NCBI GenBank assembly: GCA_002257025.1
Contig: NCHA01000013.1
Coordinates: 1-64,000, forward strand
From: Sphingobacteriales bacterium 16-39-50
GTDB taxonomy: Bacteria; Bacteroidota; Bacteroidia; Sphingobacteriales; Sphingobacteriaceae
Reading direction: 5' to 3'
DNA: 64,000 nucleotides
Shown: piece after piece, positions 17,706 to 26,406 of the stretch
Layout: every line of letters begins with the position of its first letter
Position numbering within the stretch: the first letter of the stretch is position 1
Made by a program: the position numbers and the translations under genes
The notes under the pieces: generated by a model
Database searches by the model: none
What the model was told of the DNA's origin: nothing
Seen by the model: the letters and a program-made list of their open reading frames with translations, nothing else

Positions 17706-18506
17706 TTGAGATATTTTGTTCACATCGGCTATAAGGGCAGCAATTACTTCGGCTGGCAGAGGCAGCCAGACAAGCTGAGTGTTCAGGAAGTTCTGGAAAA
17801 CAGTCTCAGCCGGATTTTTAAACAAAACATCACAATTCATGGCTGTGGCCGCACCGATGCAGGGGTTCACGCCAGCCAGTACTTCTTCCACATGGATATA
17901 GAAAAGAGCTGGAACTTCGATCTGTTTTTCCGCCTCAACCGCATCCTGCCGGATGATATTGCACTCTTTGATATCATCCCAATGGAAGCTCAGCCGCATG
18001 CCCGCTTTGATGCCATTCAACGGGTTTATGATTTCTTTATTCATACCTATAAAGATCCCTTCCTGAGCGAGAGCAGTTCACTTTACCTGAGGAAAAATTT
18101 TGATCTCCGGCAAATGAAAAAAGCAGTAGCCTTGCTTCCGCAATACGAAGATTACCGTGCCTTCTGCAAATCACCCGATAAAAATGAACATACGATATGT
18201 CATGTTTCTGCTGCCAGTCTTTACACTAATAGTAGTGGTGACAGAATTCGTTTCCGGATTTCGTCCAACCGATTTCTTGGCAGGATGATTCGCATTATAG
18301 CCCGTAAACTCATCGAAATTGGTGATGGTAACCTGAGTGTGGATGAATTTGAAAGCCATCTCATCTCCAAAAATATTCCATCAAAAATATTGCCCGCACA
18401 CCCTCAGGGTCTTTTCCTCTCAAAGGTTACTTACCCTTATCTTGACCTGGAGCCAAAGGCTAAGTTTTGGGCTTCGATGGAGGATTCTTATTGGGAGGAA
18501 GTGTGA
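17706..18506 (+). CDS. truA: tRNA pseudouridine(38-40) synthase
   Basis: 266 residues covering the full TruA fold. The start MRYFVHIGYKGSNYFGWQRQ matches the family N-terminus, and GCGRTDAGVHA holds the catalytic aspartate. The enzyme isomerises uridines 38-40 in the anticodon stem of many tRNAs. The initiator is TTG: no ATG precedes the conserved N-terminus. It is a monocistronic housekeeping gene divergent from the HGQPGHRCD protein. Confidence 0.93.
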   Translation: MRYFVHIGYKGSNYFGWQRQPDKLSVQEVLENSLSRIFKQNITIHGCGRTDAGVHASQYFFHMDIEKSWNFDLFFRLNRILPDDIALFDIIPMEAQPHARFDAIQRVYDFFIHTYKDPFLSESSSLYLRKNFDLRQMKKAVALLPQYEDYRAFCKSPDKNEHTICHVSAASLYTNSSGDRIRFRISSNRFLGRMIRIIARKLIEIGDGNLSVDEFESHLISKNIPSKILPAHPQGLFLSKVTYPYLDLEPKAKFWASMEDSYWEEV

Positions 18507-18632
18507 CAAAGCTTTAAGCTTTCTGCTTAAAGCTAAAAGCCTGCAGAAATTATTCTAAACAGTTCATTATGTGTTTATTAGGAATTTTCGGGGCTTATTT
18601 GCATATTTAAAATGCAATAAGTTCGATGAATT

Positions 18633-19469
18633 ATGGTAAATCAGATCCATCCCTGTTTATGGTTCAATGAAGGGGCGAAAGAAGCAGCAAATCTGTATTG
18701 TTCGCTTTTTAAAAACTCCAGGATAAGCGCAGATACACCAATTGTGGTTACGTTTGAACTGGATGGAAATAAATTTATGGGCCTGAATGGAGGTCCCCAA
18801 TTTAAGATCAATCCGTCCATTTCAGTTTTTGTGCTTTGTGAATCGGCAGAAGAAACAAATACGCTCTGGGAAAAACTGATTGAAGGTGGTAAGGCATTAA
18901 TTCCAATCGATAAATACGATTGGAGTGAACGCTATGGCTGGCTTCAGGACCGCTTCGGATTAAGCTGGCAGATCTCGCTGGCAGGCGAAGCTCCGATCAA
19001 ACAAAAGATAAGATCATGCATGTTATTTACCGGTAATAAGTTTGGGATGGCTGAAGCTGCGATTAATTTCTATACCACTATTTTTGATCATTCATCAACA
19101 GAATTGCTGATGCATTATCCGGAAGGAAGTGAAAATGCCGGTAAGGTATTATATTCTGAGTTTAAACTGCATCATCAAAACATGATTGCAATGGATGGCC
19201 CCGGTGTTCATGACTATACATTCAATGAAGGGGTTTCATTTGTCGTAGAATGCGAATCACAAAAAGAAATTGACCATTACTGGAAGAGGCTGACAGAAGG
19301 TGGACGTGAAAGTATGTGCGGCTGGCTGGAAGATAAATTTGGTGTTTCCTGGCAAATTGTACCGGCCATTCTAGACAAACTTATGTCTGATCCCGAAAAA
19401 GGGCCCAAAGTCATACAGGCCTTCCTGAAGATGAAAAAATTTGATATTGAAACTCTCCTGAAGGTCTAA
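18633..19469 (+). CDS. Tandem VOC/PhnB-like protein
   Basis: 278 residues with two copies of a PhnB/3-demethylubiquinone-methyltransferase-like VOC domain, about 1-125 and 128-250. Each ends in a matching block: GWLQDRFGLSWQI in the first and GWLEDKFGVSWQI in the second. The first begins QIHPCLWFNEGAKEAANLYCSLF. VOC proteins bind metals or small molecules; this subgroup has no assigned reaction and the name in older annotation is misleading. It precedes the isomerase-like membrane gene by 32 bases and may be co-transcribed with it. Confidence 0.83.
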   Translation: MVNQIHPCLWFNEGAKEAANLYCSLFKNSRISADTPIVVTFELDGNKFMGLNGGPQFKINPSISVFVLCESAEETNTLWEKLIEGGKALIPIDKYDWSERYGWLQDRFGLSWQISLAGEAPIKQKIRSCMLFTGNKFGMAEAAINFYTTIFDHSSTELLMHYPEGSENAGKVLYSEFKLHHQNMIAMDGPGVHDYTFNEGVSFVVECESQKEIDHYWKRLTEGGRESMCGWLEDKFGVSWQIVPAILDKLMSDPEKGPKVIQAFLKMKKFDIETLLKV

Positions 19470-19501
19470 AAATGTTTTATAAACTTTAAAAGCGTTTTAA
19501 A

Positions 19502-19957
19502 ATGGAAAATCCAGCGGCTAGAAAACAGCAATCAGACAAACTAATCTTTTGGGGAATTCTGCTGTTCTTTTTGGGATTGGTAAGTGGTCTGTTTATCCCG
19601 ATGATGGCAAATCCCAGAATAGGTGTAAGCACGCATCTTGAAGGAGTAATGAATGGCATATTTCTATGCGTGTTAGGTTTGATCTGGAACAAATTGAATT
19701 TAGCAGAGAGATGGATCTACCTCGGATTCTGGCTGGCCCTTTATGGCACATTCGCAAATTTTTTGGCTGTTTTAATTTCCGCTATGACCGGTGCAGGTAA
19801 ATATATGCCAATCGCCGGGGGAAAAGAAGGAGATCCGATTATCGAAAGCATCGTTTCGACTTTGCTCATCACACTTACTGTTTCTATGTTTACTGTTTGT
19901 ATAATCGTATTGGCGGGACTTTATAAACCTCAAAAATCCGGGGATAAGAATGCATAA
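19502..19957 (+). CDS. Styrene-oxide isomerase / hydroxylaminobenzene mutase-like membrane protein
   Basis: 151 residues with four predicted transmembrane helices (about 15-36, 50-66, 73-95, 118-142). The segment MANPRIGVSTHLEGVMNGIFL is what I recall from the hydroxylaminobenzene mutase HabB and styrene-oxide isomerase group, small integral membrane enzymes; its histidine aligns with the haem-ligand histidine reported for the isomerase. No aromatic degradation genes are nearby, so the substrate is open. Assignment is from memory of the family pattern. Confidence 0.6.
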   Translation: MENPAARKQQSDKLIFWGILLFFLGLVSGLFIPMMANPRIGVSTHLEGVMNGIFLCVLGLIWNKLNLAERWIYLGFWLALYGTFANFLAVLISAMTGAGKYMPIAGGKEGDPIIESIVSTLLITLTVSMFTVCIIVLAGLYKPQKSGDKNA

Positions 19958-20074
19958 ATCATTACCCAACACACAAAGAGTGAATAAAAAATTTACCGAA
20001 ATTATAATCATTCCGGCGTGAGTCATACCTTTTAAGCAGTATAAATGAGTACTTTAGAATAAAAAAAGAATCCG

Positions 20075-21232
20075 ATGCACAGAAGAGATTTTGTAAAACT
20101 AGGCAGTATCATTGCCGCAACTGCCGTACAGTCTGATGTATATGGCGGAGAAATTCCACAAAAAACAGCAGCGCTTGCAGGCAAAACTGTCGATTTTGTA
20201 AATGATGGCGTGCCATTGAGTCCGAAAGAATATGGCGAGTTATTAATGAAACTGGCCGACGAGGGAAAGATCAAAACCGACTTCTACTCAAACGGTGGAG
20301 TGGTAGAGGAACTGGAAAACAGATTTGCCAAACTGATGGGTAAAGAGTCCTCGGTTTTCATGCCAACAGGAACCCTGGCAAACCACATGGCATTACGACG
20401 CCTTGCCGGCAACAACCGCAGAGTGATTTTACAGGAACAAAGCCATATCTATCAGGATACCGGCGATGGATGTCAGACCCTGAGTGCATTGAATCTCATT
20501 CCACTCGGACTGAATTCCACGGAAATGACCCTGGCTGAGATTGAAGAGGTAGTTGGCAAGACAGCAAAAGGAAGGGTTGCTTTAAAAGTTGGGGTAATCT
20601 GCATCGAGAGTCCGGTGCGTAGGCAGCAGGACCAAATGTTTGCTTTCGAAAACATGAAAGCCATTACGAATTATGCCAAAGCAAATGATATTAAAACCCA
20701 TTTAGATGGGGCAAGGCTTTTTGTACAAGCAGCACATACCGGCATTGATCCCGCAACATACGGTGCCATGTTCGATACCTCCTTCACCTCTATCTGTAAA
20801 TGCTTCAATGCAGCCAGTGGGGCAGTTCTTGCAGGTTCAAAAGAATTTACCCACGACCTGTTCCATGAGCGCAGAATGTTTGGTGCAGGAATTCCGGCAG
20901 TATGGCCTTTTGCTGCAGTAGCCCTGCATTATGTTGATTCATGGATTGAGGAATACAAAAGTGCCTGGCAAAAAGCAGAGTATCTGTTTACCGAGATCCA
21001 GAAAGATCAGCGTTGCAAAATTGTTAAATACAATAATGGTTCACATATCGTGCACCTCGACATGAAAAACATCGATAAGAAACGCTTTTCGGATGCGCTT
21101 GCCAAACGAAATATCCGTCTCTCTGCACCGGACTCAACCGGTTTTAATTTAAAAGTAAATATCTCCATGAACAGAATGACTGCACAGGAAATTACCGGGA
21201 GTTTTAAAGAAGCGATGAAGGAGGTGGGATGA
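20075..21232 (+). CDS. PLP-dependent threonine-aldolase-like enzyme with N-terminal Tat-like sequence
   Basis: 385 residues. After an N-terminal RRDF stretch and a short hydrophobic segment, the rest matches the beta-eliminating lyase / threonine aldolase fold: FMPTGTLANHMALR (PLP phosphate loop, about 89-102), HLDGARLF (about 209-216) and SICKCFNAASGAVLAG with the likely PLP lysine near residue 242. The RR signal is unusual, since low-specificity threonine aldolases are cytoplasmic, but PLP enzymes loaded with cofactor are credible Tat cargo. Substrate is not determined. It ends just upstream of the cassette-like gene. Confidence 0.8.
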   Translation: MHRRDFVKLGSIIAATAVQSDVYGGEIPQKTAALAGKTVDFVNDGVPLSPKEYGELLMKLADEGKIKTDFYSNGGVVEELENRFAKLMGKESSVFMPTGTLANHMALRRLAGNNRRVILQEQSHIYQDTGDGCQTLSALNLIPLGLNSTEMTLAEIEEVVGKTAKGRVALKVGVICIESPVRRQQDQMFAFENMKAITNYAKANDIKTHLDGARLFVQAAHTGIDPATYGAMFDTSFTSICKCFNAASGAVLAGSKEFTHDLFHERRMFGAGIPAVWPFAAVALHYVDSWIEEYKSAWQKAEYLFTEIQKDQRCKIVKYNNGSHIVHLDMKNIDKKRFSDALAKRNIRLSAPDSTGFNLKVNISMNRMTAQEITGSFKEAMKEVG

Positions 21233-21274
21233 GATTTAGGTTGTTTAATAAAGGATGAGAAACATATCACAATA

Positions 21275-21289
21275 CACCCGAATTGGGTG
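21275..21289 (+). terminator. Short hairpin after the aldolase gene
   Basis: A 5-bp GC-rich stem (CACCC with GGGTG) around a 5-base loop lies about 40 bases after the stop; no T-run follows. Weak candidate only. Confidence 0.3.
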
Positions 21290-21323
21290 GGGTTGGGAGA
21301 GTTTTATAGCGTGTATAAATAAG

Positions 21324-22108
21324 TTAGCCACCATTGAACTCACATGCAAGAGGAAATCAACAAACTTTTAGACGAGCTTGAGAGAAAAATAAAGGCAGTC
21401 ACGGAGCTGAGCAAAGCAAGCATGTTAACACCCCCAGGATTTTACACGTTTGACATATTTGTCAATGGCTTGCTTAATAGGTCTGTAAACTTGCTTAAAG
21501 GATTTATCTCATTAATGAGACAAAATAATTTTATTGCAGCAGCACCGTTGGTTCGCCTCCATTTAGACTCTTTACTCAGACTTTATGCACCACAACTAAT
21601 TGACTATAATATTGATGACTTTGCTCATAAGGTAATTGGAGGAACACCTGTTAGAAAGTTGAAGGACAGAGATAATCAGAAAATGACAGACGCACGATTG
21701 GTCGAAAAAATATCCGAACATGAAGCTTTCAATTGGGTTAAGAAGGTGTACGATACAGGAAATGCTTATGTTCACTATAGCGACCAGTTGGTTTTTGCAG
21801 CGATGAAGGTTAAAGACAAAGAAGAGAGGATAGTAAACTTTACGGTTGGACAGCATGATAATTTTATACCGCTAGCTGAAAAGCATGGAGCTGTTCATTG
21901 GATGCATGAAATCACAGACGGTTTGTTGTTATTGACATATTCTTGGGTTAAACAAAAAGAAAGCTATAAGACAAAAGGCGGCTAACAGGGGCTTTAAAAA
22001 AGTCGGGCTGAAGTGGTATCTTTCAACAATAAAACCAGCTGTGGACTTTGGGCAGTAAGTGAAGCGACTTAATTTCAAATTACCCGCCCTTCTTAAAGCC
22101 CTAATCCG
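21324..22108 (+). mobile_element. Possible single integron gene cassette
   Basis: The segment between two G/TT cores (21323-21325 and 22108-22110) holds one gene and an attC-like site. The first bases after the left core are TTAGCC; the attC-like left arm begins GGCTAAC (21980-21986). In a circularised cassette, the right core G joins TTAGCC to give GTTAGCC, the exact reverse complement of GGCTAAC. In the chromosome the right core is followed instead by TTGCC, as expected of host DNA at the insertion point. No integrase is in the window. Inference from these junctions; a search for further copies would settle it. Confidence 0.55.
21344..21985 (+). CDS. Hypothetical cassette-borne protein, mostly helical
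   Basis: 213 residues, nearly all helical, no signal peptide. An N-terminal coiled coil (3-30) is followed by a hydrophobic bundle with RLHLDSLLRLYAP (about 72-84) and NAYVHYSD (about 144-151). This resembles hypothetical helical proteins sometimes grouped near HEPN or DUF5677 families, but I cannot assign it. Its TAA stop is embedded in the attC-like arm GGCTAAC, and its ATG lies 18 bases after the left cassette core, both typical of cassette genes. It is in the same direction as its neighbours. Confidence 0.6.
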   Translation: MQEEINKLLDELERKIKAVTELSKASMLTPPGFYTFDIFVNGLLNRSVNLLKGFISLMRQNNFIAAAPLVRLHLDSLLRLYAPQLIDYNIDDFAHKVIGGTPVRKLKDRDNQKMTDARLVEKISEHEAFNWVKKVYDTGNAYVHYSDQLVFAAMKVKDKEERIVNFTVGQHDNFIPLAEKHGAVHWMHEITDGLLLLTYSWVKQKESYKTKGG

Positions 22109-22114
22109 TTGCCA
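21980..22114. other. attC-like recombination site
   Basis: Outer arms GGCTAAC (21980-21986) and GTTGCC (22108-22113) enclose a long imperfect inverted repeat. Inner arms at about 21987-22012 and 22080-22103 share GGGCTTTAA, then a 10-base run with a few mismatches ending CGGG. The middle, about 65 bases, would form the variable terminal structure. Length of 135 bases, unequal bulges in the inner arms and position straight after the stop codon all fit attC sites. Confidence 0.6.
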
Positions 22115-22213
22115 TCCATTGGGTCTGATAAAGGAGTTGACCATTAATGTGCGACATCTTACTTTTAATAACTTGGGCATTATTAATATTGTCAAATTGA
22201 AAATAAACCAGTT

Positions 22214-23641
22214 ATGAAAAAACTATTTATTACTCTTCTATCCGTTTTACTTTTATCGTTGTGTGAAACTTATGGACAACAGTTTTCCGATGCAGTAACT
22301 AAATTCATTGAAATCCAAGCGCCCGTTATTGCTCTTAAAAATGTAACGATAATAGACGGTACAGGTGGCCCGACAAGAACAAATCAAGACATTGTTATTA
22401 CCGGTGACCGGATAACTGCTATTGGTAATTTGGGGCTGGTAAAAATTCCTCCCACCGCAAAAATTATTGATGGAAATGGCAAAACTGTAGTTCCGGGTTT
22501 TGTTATGCTACATGAACACTTATTCTATGCAAAACCTTTTGAAGGCGCATATAAGGCAGTTCACATGACCAATACCTTTCCAAAAATGTATCTTGCTGGA
22601 GGCGTAACGACTATGAGAACGGCCGGTAGTATTGAGGCGAATACCGATTTGAACATAAAAAACCTTATTAATGAAGGTAAGATGGTTGGGCCGAATATTG
22701 ATGTTTCAACACCTCACATCCAACGGGAAGGTTCTATACCTCAGATTCAATCACTGTATGGAAATGAGAGTATTGAAAACTGGATAAATTATTGGGCAGA
22801 CAAGGGTGTAACTTCTGTAAAGGCTTATAACAATATAACCAAAGATGATTTAAAAAGAATCATCAAAGCCGCTCATGCAAGAAACATGAAAGTGACCGGA
22901 CATTTATGCTCCATTACCTATCGTGAAGCGGCCGACCTTGGCATTGACAACCTTGAGCATGGGTTTGCAGCCTCTTCTGATTTTATACCTGGTAAAAAAG
23001 AGAATGAGTGTGACAATAGTAAAATTGCTCAATCCTTATTGAATCTGGATGACAACAATCCGGAACTGAAGAAATTAATGGAACACCTAATTAAAAAGAA
23101 TGTTACCATTACATATACCCCAACAGTCTTTGACCCTTTTAAAGGAAGAGAAGTTATCCCAGGAGGAGGTGACGTTGCCATGGCACCTTTTTTACTGAAA
23201 CAAATACAAGGCATATACAATTACTTGGCTAACTCAAGTTCAGATTCAATAAGCTATAAAAGTTTTAAAAATGACATGAGGAGAATAAAACAATTCCACT
23301 CAATGGGGGGCAAAGTAGTTGTTGGGACAGACCCTACAGGTGCAGGCAGAACAATAGCCGGCTATTCAAATCAACGCTTGATTGAATTACTTATTGAAGC
23401 AGGTTTCAAGATTGAGGAAGCAATAAAAATATCCACATTAAATGGCGCGAACTACCTTGATATGGCTAAGGAAACAGGAAGCATAGAGGTTGGAAAGAAA
23501 GCGGATTTAATTCTTATAAATGGTAATTTATCGAAGGACATTTCCAAAATCAGAAATATGGAAATTATATTCAAGAGTGGAGTAGGTTTTAATTCAAACA
23601 AAATATTTGAATCAGTGAAAGGTAAACTAGGACTTGATTGA
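22214..23641 (+). CDS. Secreted imidazolonepropionase-like amidohydrolase
   Basis: 475 residues: signal peptide (1-21), then an amidohydrolase-superfamily enzyme. NVTIIDGTGGPTRTNQDIVI is the small beta-sandwich, PGFVMLHEHLFYA holds the first metal motif with HEH in place of HxH, VTGHLCS and NLEHGF carry further histidines, VVGTDPTGAG holds the catalytic aspartate, and GSIEVGKKADLILINGN is the family C-terminus. Relatives hydrolyse cyclic amides or act as Xaa-Pro dipeptidases; this one should act in the periplasm. It lies just beyond the cassette-like gene. Confidence 0.87.
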   Translation: MKKLFITLLSVLLLSLCETYGQQFSDAVTKFIEIQAPVIALKNVTIIDGTGGPTRTNQDIVITGDRITAIGNLGLVKIPPTAKIIDGNGKTVVPGFVMLHEHLFYAKPFEGAYKAVHMTNTFPKMYLAGGVTTMRTAGSIEANTDLNIKNLINEGKMVGPNIDVSTPHIQREGSIPQIQSLYGNESIENWINYWADKGVTSVKAYNNITKDDLKRIIKAAHARNMKVTGHLCSITYREAADLGIDNLEHGFAASSDFIPGKKENECDNSKIAQSLLNLDDNNPELKKLMEHLIKKNVTITYTPTVFDPFKGREVIPGGGDVAMAPFLLKQIQGIYNYLANSSSDSISYKSFKNDMRRIKQFHSMGGKVVVGTDPTGAGRTIAGYSNQRLIELLIEAGFKIEEAIKISTLNGANYLDMAKETGSIEVGKKADLILINGNLSKDISKIRNMEIIFKSGVGFNSNKIFESVKGKLGLD

Positions 23642-23712
23642 ACTTTTACTGGTTGACAGTTTTGTGCTCCGAAACCCACCGGAACGCAAAGCCCGAAACC
23701 ATGAGGCACAGA

Positions 23713-24915
23713 TTATGGTAAATCCTCAGCAGGGAAAACCATGAGCTGACTCAATGATTCATTCTCACCCATAATAATATAGTTGCCATTCTGTGAAGTT
23801 GCCATTGAGGCAATCTGAAATCCACGCCAGTTAATCCCCTGTTCCAGTCCGGGTGTAATCATTCTGAACTCGGGATTACCAAGATCACGGAAGCCTTTTT
23901 GCGGATGATAACTAAAAAGATGTGCATACCCTGGAGAGGCCCCGGCCACACCGTACAGCATTCCGTTTTTTCCGGGGGTCATGGCCATAATCCGGGGCAT
24001 CATGATGGGCTTGCCCAGGTTTACAATTGTTTGCTTAAGCGGATCAAGCCGAAATAATTGTCCATCAGCAGCATTGCTGCCATAAATAGTGCCATCAGGC
24101 ATTTTAGCCCAGGAATCGATGCGCCCCATTGCTTCCCGTCCCCATACAAAGGGCAGTTCATCTTTCAAAACTGAAAACGATTGAGTAGCCGGATCAAAAC
24201 AAAACAGTTTATTGATAGCCCTGCTTCCATAAATGCGACCCTGCTGGTCGATAACAAGGGCACGGCCCAGGTAATCCTTCGGTTCTAATGCAAACGAGTG
24301 ATAGGTATCAAGATCATTTTCAGATGGTATTGTTTGATCGTATATCTGTTTTTTACCTGTTTTCAGATTAAAGCTGAAGAATTTGCCGGAAGGATGTACA
24401 ATTCCGTAGAATTCGTTTTTATCCGGATTGAAGGTCATAGCAAAGATCCCCTCACCGGACACCGGTTCACCCAGGTCTTTCACAGCAATCTGACCCTGTG
24501 GGTTCACCAGAAGTTCGATTATATGTCCACCAAATCCTGATTCAGGCTGAGGCATGGTACCGGCATAAAAAACGTTCCCGGATTTTGCTTTGCTAAACCC
24601 GGTTCCAATACTCAGTTGTCCTTTCGCAAAGTCTTCGAGAGGTTTAATCGCTGCGAGTTTACGCTGCGCAAGAGAACTCGTGAAAAACAGGGGTGACAAT
24701 CCCTTTTCTGCTGTAGTACCACCTAAAATAAAATCACCCGAAACAGTAAGAGAACTCATTGCGTTCTGATAAATCGGCATCCGCAGTTCATCTGTATTTT
24801 CAAGTGAAGCTTCTACAGCAAAACTGCCTTTGGGATTAAAGAATGTATACTGTGCGCTCGCAATAGCAGGAACGAAGAACAACGCAATCAGGGAATAAAT
24901 AATTCGATTGTACAT
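23713..24915 (-). CDS. Secreted beta-propeller protein (second of a pair)
   Basis: 400 residues with a signal peptide (1-21). Repeating blocks such as NPDKNEFYGIVHPSGKFFSF, DQQGRIYGSRAINKLFCFDP and MPDGTIYGSNAADGQLFRLDP have the spacing of blades in a six- or seven-bladed propeller of the SMP-30/lactonase type. No catalytic residue set is obvious, so it may be a binding or scaffolding propeller. It starts one base after the stop of the related upstream gene, so the two form an operon and presumably arose by duplication. Confidence 0.6.
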   Translation of the reverse strand: MYNRIIYSLIALFFVPAIASAQYTFFNPKGSFAVEASLENTDELRMPIYQNAMSSLTVSGDFILGGTTAEKGLSPLFFTSSLAQRKLAAIKPLEDFAKGQLSIGTGFSKAKSGNVFYAGTMPQPESGFGGHIIELLVNPQGQIAVKDLGEPVSGEGIFAMTFNPDKNEFYGIVHPSGKFFSFNLKTGKKQIYDQTIPSENDLDTYHSFALEPKDYLGRALVIDQQGRIYGSRAINKLFCFDPATQSFSVLKDELPFVWGREAMGRIDSWAKMPDGTIYGSNAADGQLFRLDPLKQTIVNLGKPIMMPRIMAMTPGKNGMLYGVAGASPGYAHLFSYHPQKGFRDLGNPEFRMITPGLEQGINWRGFQIASMATSQNGNYIIMGENESLSQLMVFPAEDLP

Positions 24916-24916
24916 A

Positions 24917-26143
24917 TTATTTCACCTCCTTTTCAGGGTTAAACTTTATTAAAAAAGGTACACTGCCGTTTTCGCTTCTGTCGGGTCTTTTGCGGCCGGC
25001 AAAATACATGTTGCCATCCTTATCGCGAATATCGGAACCTGTTACTTCTGTTAATCGGCCGATGGGGAATTCTAAAAGAATGTTTGCCTTGCGTTGTTCA
25101 GGATCGAATTCAATCAGTACTGTTTTGTCCTTCCGAACATAATTGCCATGACCGCCAATTACATAATAGAGTTTACCATTCAGGCCTATATTTAGATTGG
25201 GTACATACGGCTTCCACTCTTCCCCTTTGGCCATTTCATACACACCACCCAAATCTTCCCATTTGCCGATCCCGGTTTCCTGCGGATAAAAAGCCACCAG
25301 TTTAGCACCATAAGTAACCAGATAGATGGCTTTTTTATCGTGATCTTTAGCAAAAGCGGTAATACCTGTTACGATCTTTCCACCCGGAGTTCCCGGAAAG
25401 GCCGGTAAACTTTGTTTTGCAAAAACCAGCTTGCCGGTAGATTTCTCATATTTTACCAGACGTTGTCTCCAGTCAACATAATAACAATTGCCCCACCAAT
25501 CGGTAAATAGTACACGGGGCACATGGGCGCTGCCCAGACGGCCGGCATCCTGCAATAGATTTTTCTGAGGGTCGTACACGAGAAAATGTGCCTGTGGATA
25601 ACTGATGCCATAAACAAGACCCGATTGCATATCTACTTCCACATCCTTGATACTTTCATATTGCATCCCCATTCCTAAATTGGTAAGCTGCTTAGTTGCA
25701 GGATTCCACTTCATAAAAAAGCCCCCGGCATAGCCATGTGGATGGTCCATCAAATACTCTTCTCTCGACTCGCCCCCATCAGTAGAGAAATATATTTCAC
25801 CCTGGGGGCCTGCAACAATTTTGGAGTGCATTTTTCCCTGCCATTGAAATGGCCTCAGGTGTCCCAAATCGCTGAGGAAGCCATGTAACTGGATTTGATT
25901 CCGGGCGGGGTCATATTCATAAAAGCCCACCTTATCCGCATGATTCGTAACACCTACATAGACATTATTATTGGCGGGATTATACCCAATAGACCCCCAT
26001 GTGGAATGGGCTTCAGGAAAATCAGGATAGTTTATAAATCTGATATTCTGTTCTGAAATGGATTTATTCAGGGAAGTATCCTGATAAGCAAACAAACCGG
26101 TAGCCTGAGCTATTAACAGCATTATGAAACAAACAATACGCAT
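24917..26143 (-). CDS. Secreted beta-propeller protein (first of a pair)
   Basis: 408 residues with a signal peptide (1-19). Blade-like units include NPANNNVYVGVTNHADKVGF, GPQGEIYFSTDGGESREEY, DMQSGLVYGISYPQAHFLVY and GLNGKLYYVIGGHGNYVRK. The type of propeller matches the gene immediately downstream, which it precedes by one base. The fold is inferred; no enzyme family is recognised. Upstream lies a GCGGG palindrome and a divergent hydrolase. Confidence 0.6.
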   Translation of the reverse strand: MRIVCFIMLLIAQATGLFAYQDTSLNKSISEQNIRFINYPDFPEAHSTWGSIGYNPANNNVYVGVTNHADKVGFYEYDPARNQIQLHGFLSDLGHLRPFQWQGKMHSKIVAGPQGEIYFSTDGGESREEYLMDHPHGYAGGFFMKWNPATKQLTNLGMGMQYESIKDVEVDMQSGLVYGISYPQAHFLVYDPQKNLLQDAGRLGSAHVPRVLFTDWWGNCYYVDWRQRLVKYEKSTGKLVFAKQSLPAFPGTPGGKIVTGITAFAKDHDKKAIYLVTYGAKLVAFYPQETGIGKWEDLGGVYEMAKGEEWKPYVPNLNIGLNGKLYYVIGGHGNYVRKDKTVLIEFDPEQRKANILLEFPIGRLTEVTGSDIRDKDGNMYFAGRKRPDRSENGSVPFLIKFNPEKEVK

Positions 26144-26253
26144 TCCTGTAAGCTTTAGTAATGAAACGATTTGAAAGATAAAGAAAAATTACTGTTTTCA
26201 AAGTCCTTCTGCTGTTCAACATGTTTCCGAAGGTCATGTCGAATAATCAGATA

Positions 26254-26274
26254 ATGCGGGTTTGAAACCCGCTT
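26254..26274. repeat. GCGGG palindrome, second copy
   Basis: A perfect 8-bp complement (26256-26263 with 26265-26272) sits in the 263-base gap between divergent genes. Its AATGCGGG start recalls the stem at 17177-17197. The rest of the gap is AT-rich with no gene. Confidence 0.55.
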
Positions 26275-26406
26275 TGATTAAATTTCCTAAGTACACTCCG
26301 TGTAAAACCTAATATGAGTTTATAAGCCCCGGGTATATCCAAAAAAGTTTTAAATTTATTTGCACCTAACAAACCCTGAAATTCAATATCCGTAAATAAA
26401 TTCAAC

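Noticed and set aside
23642..23712. A second attC-like site after the amidohydrolase gene
   Set aside because: The gap has no pair of complementary arms or matching GTT cores.
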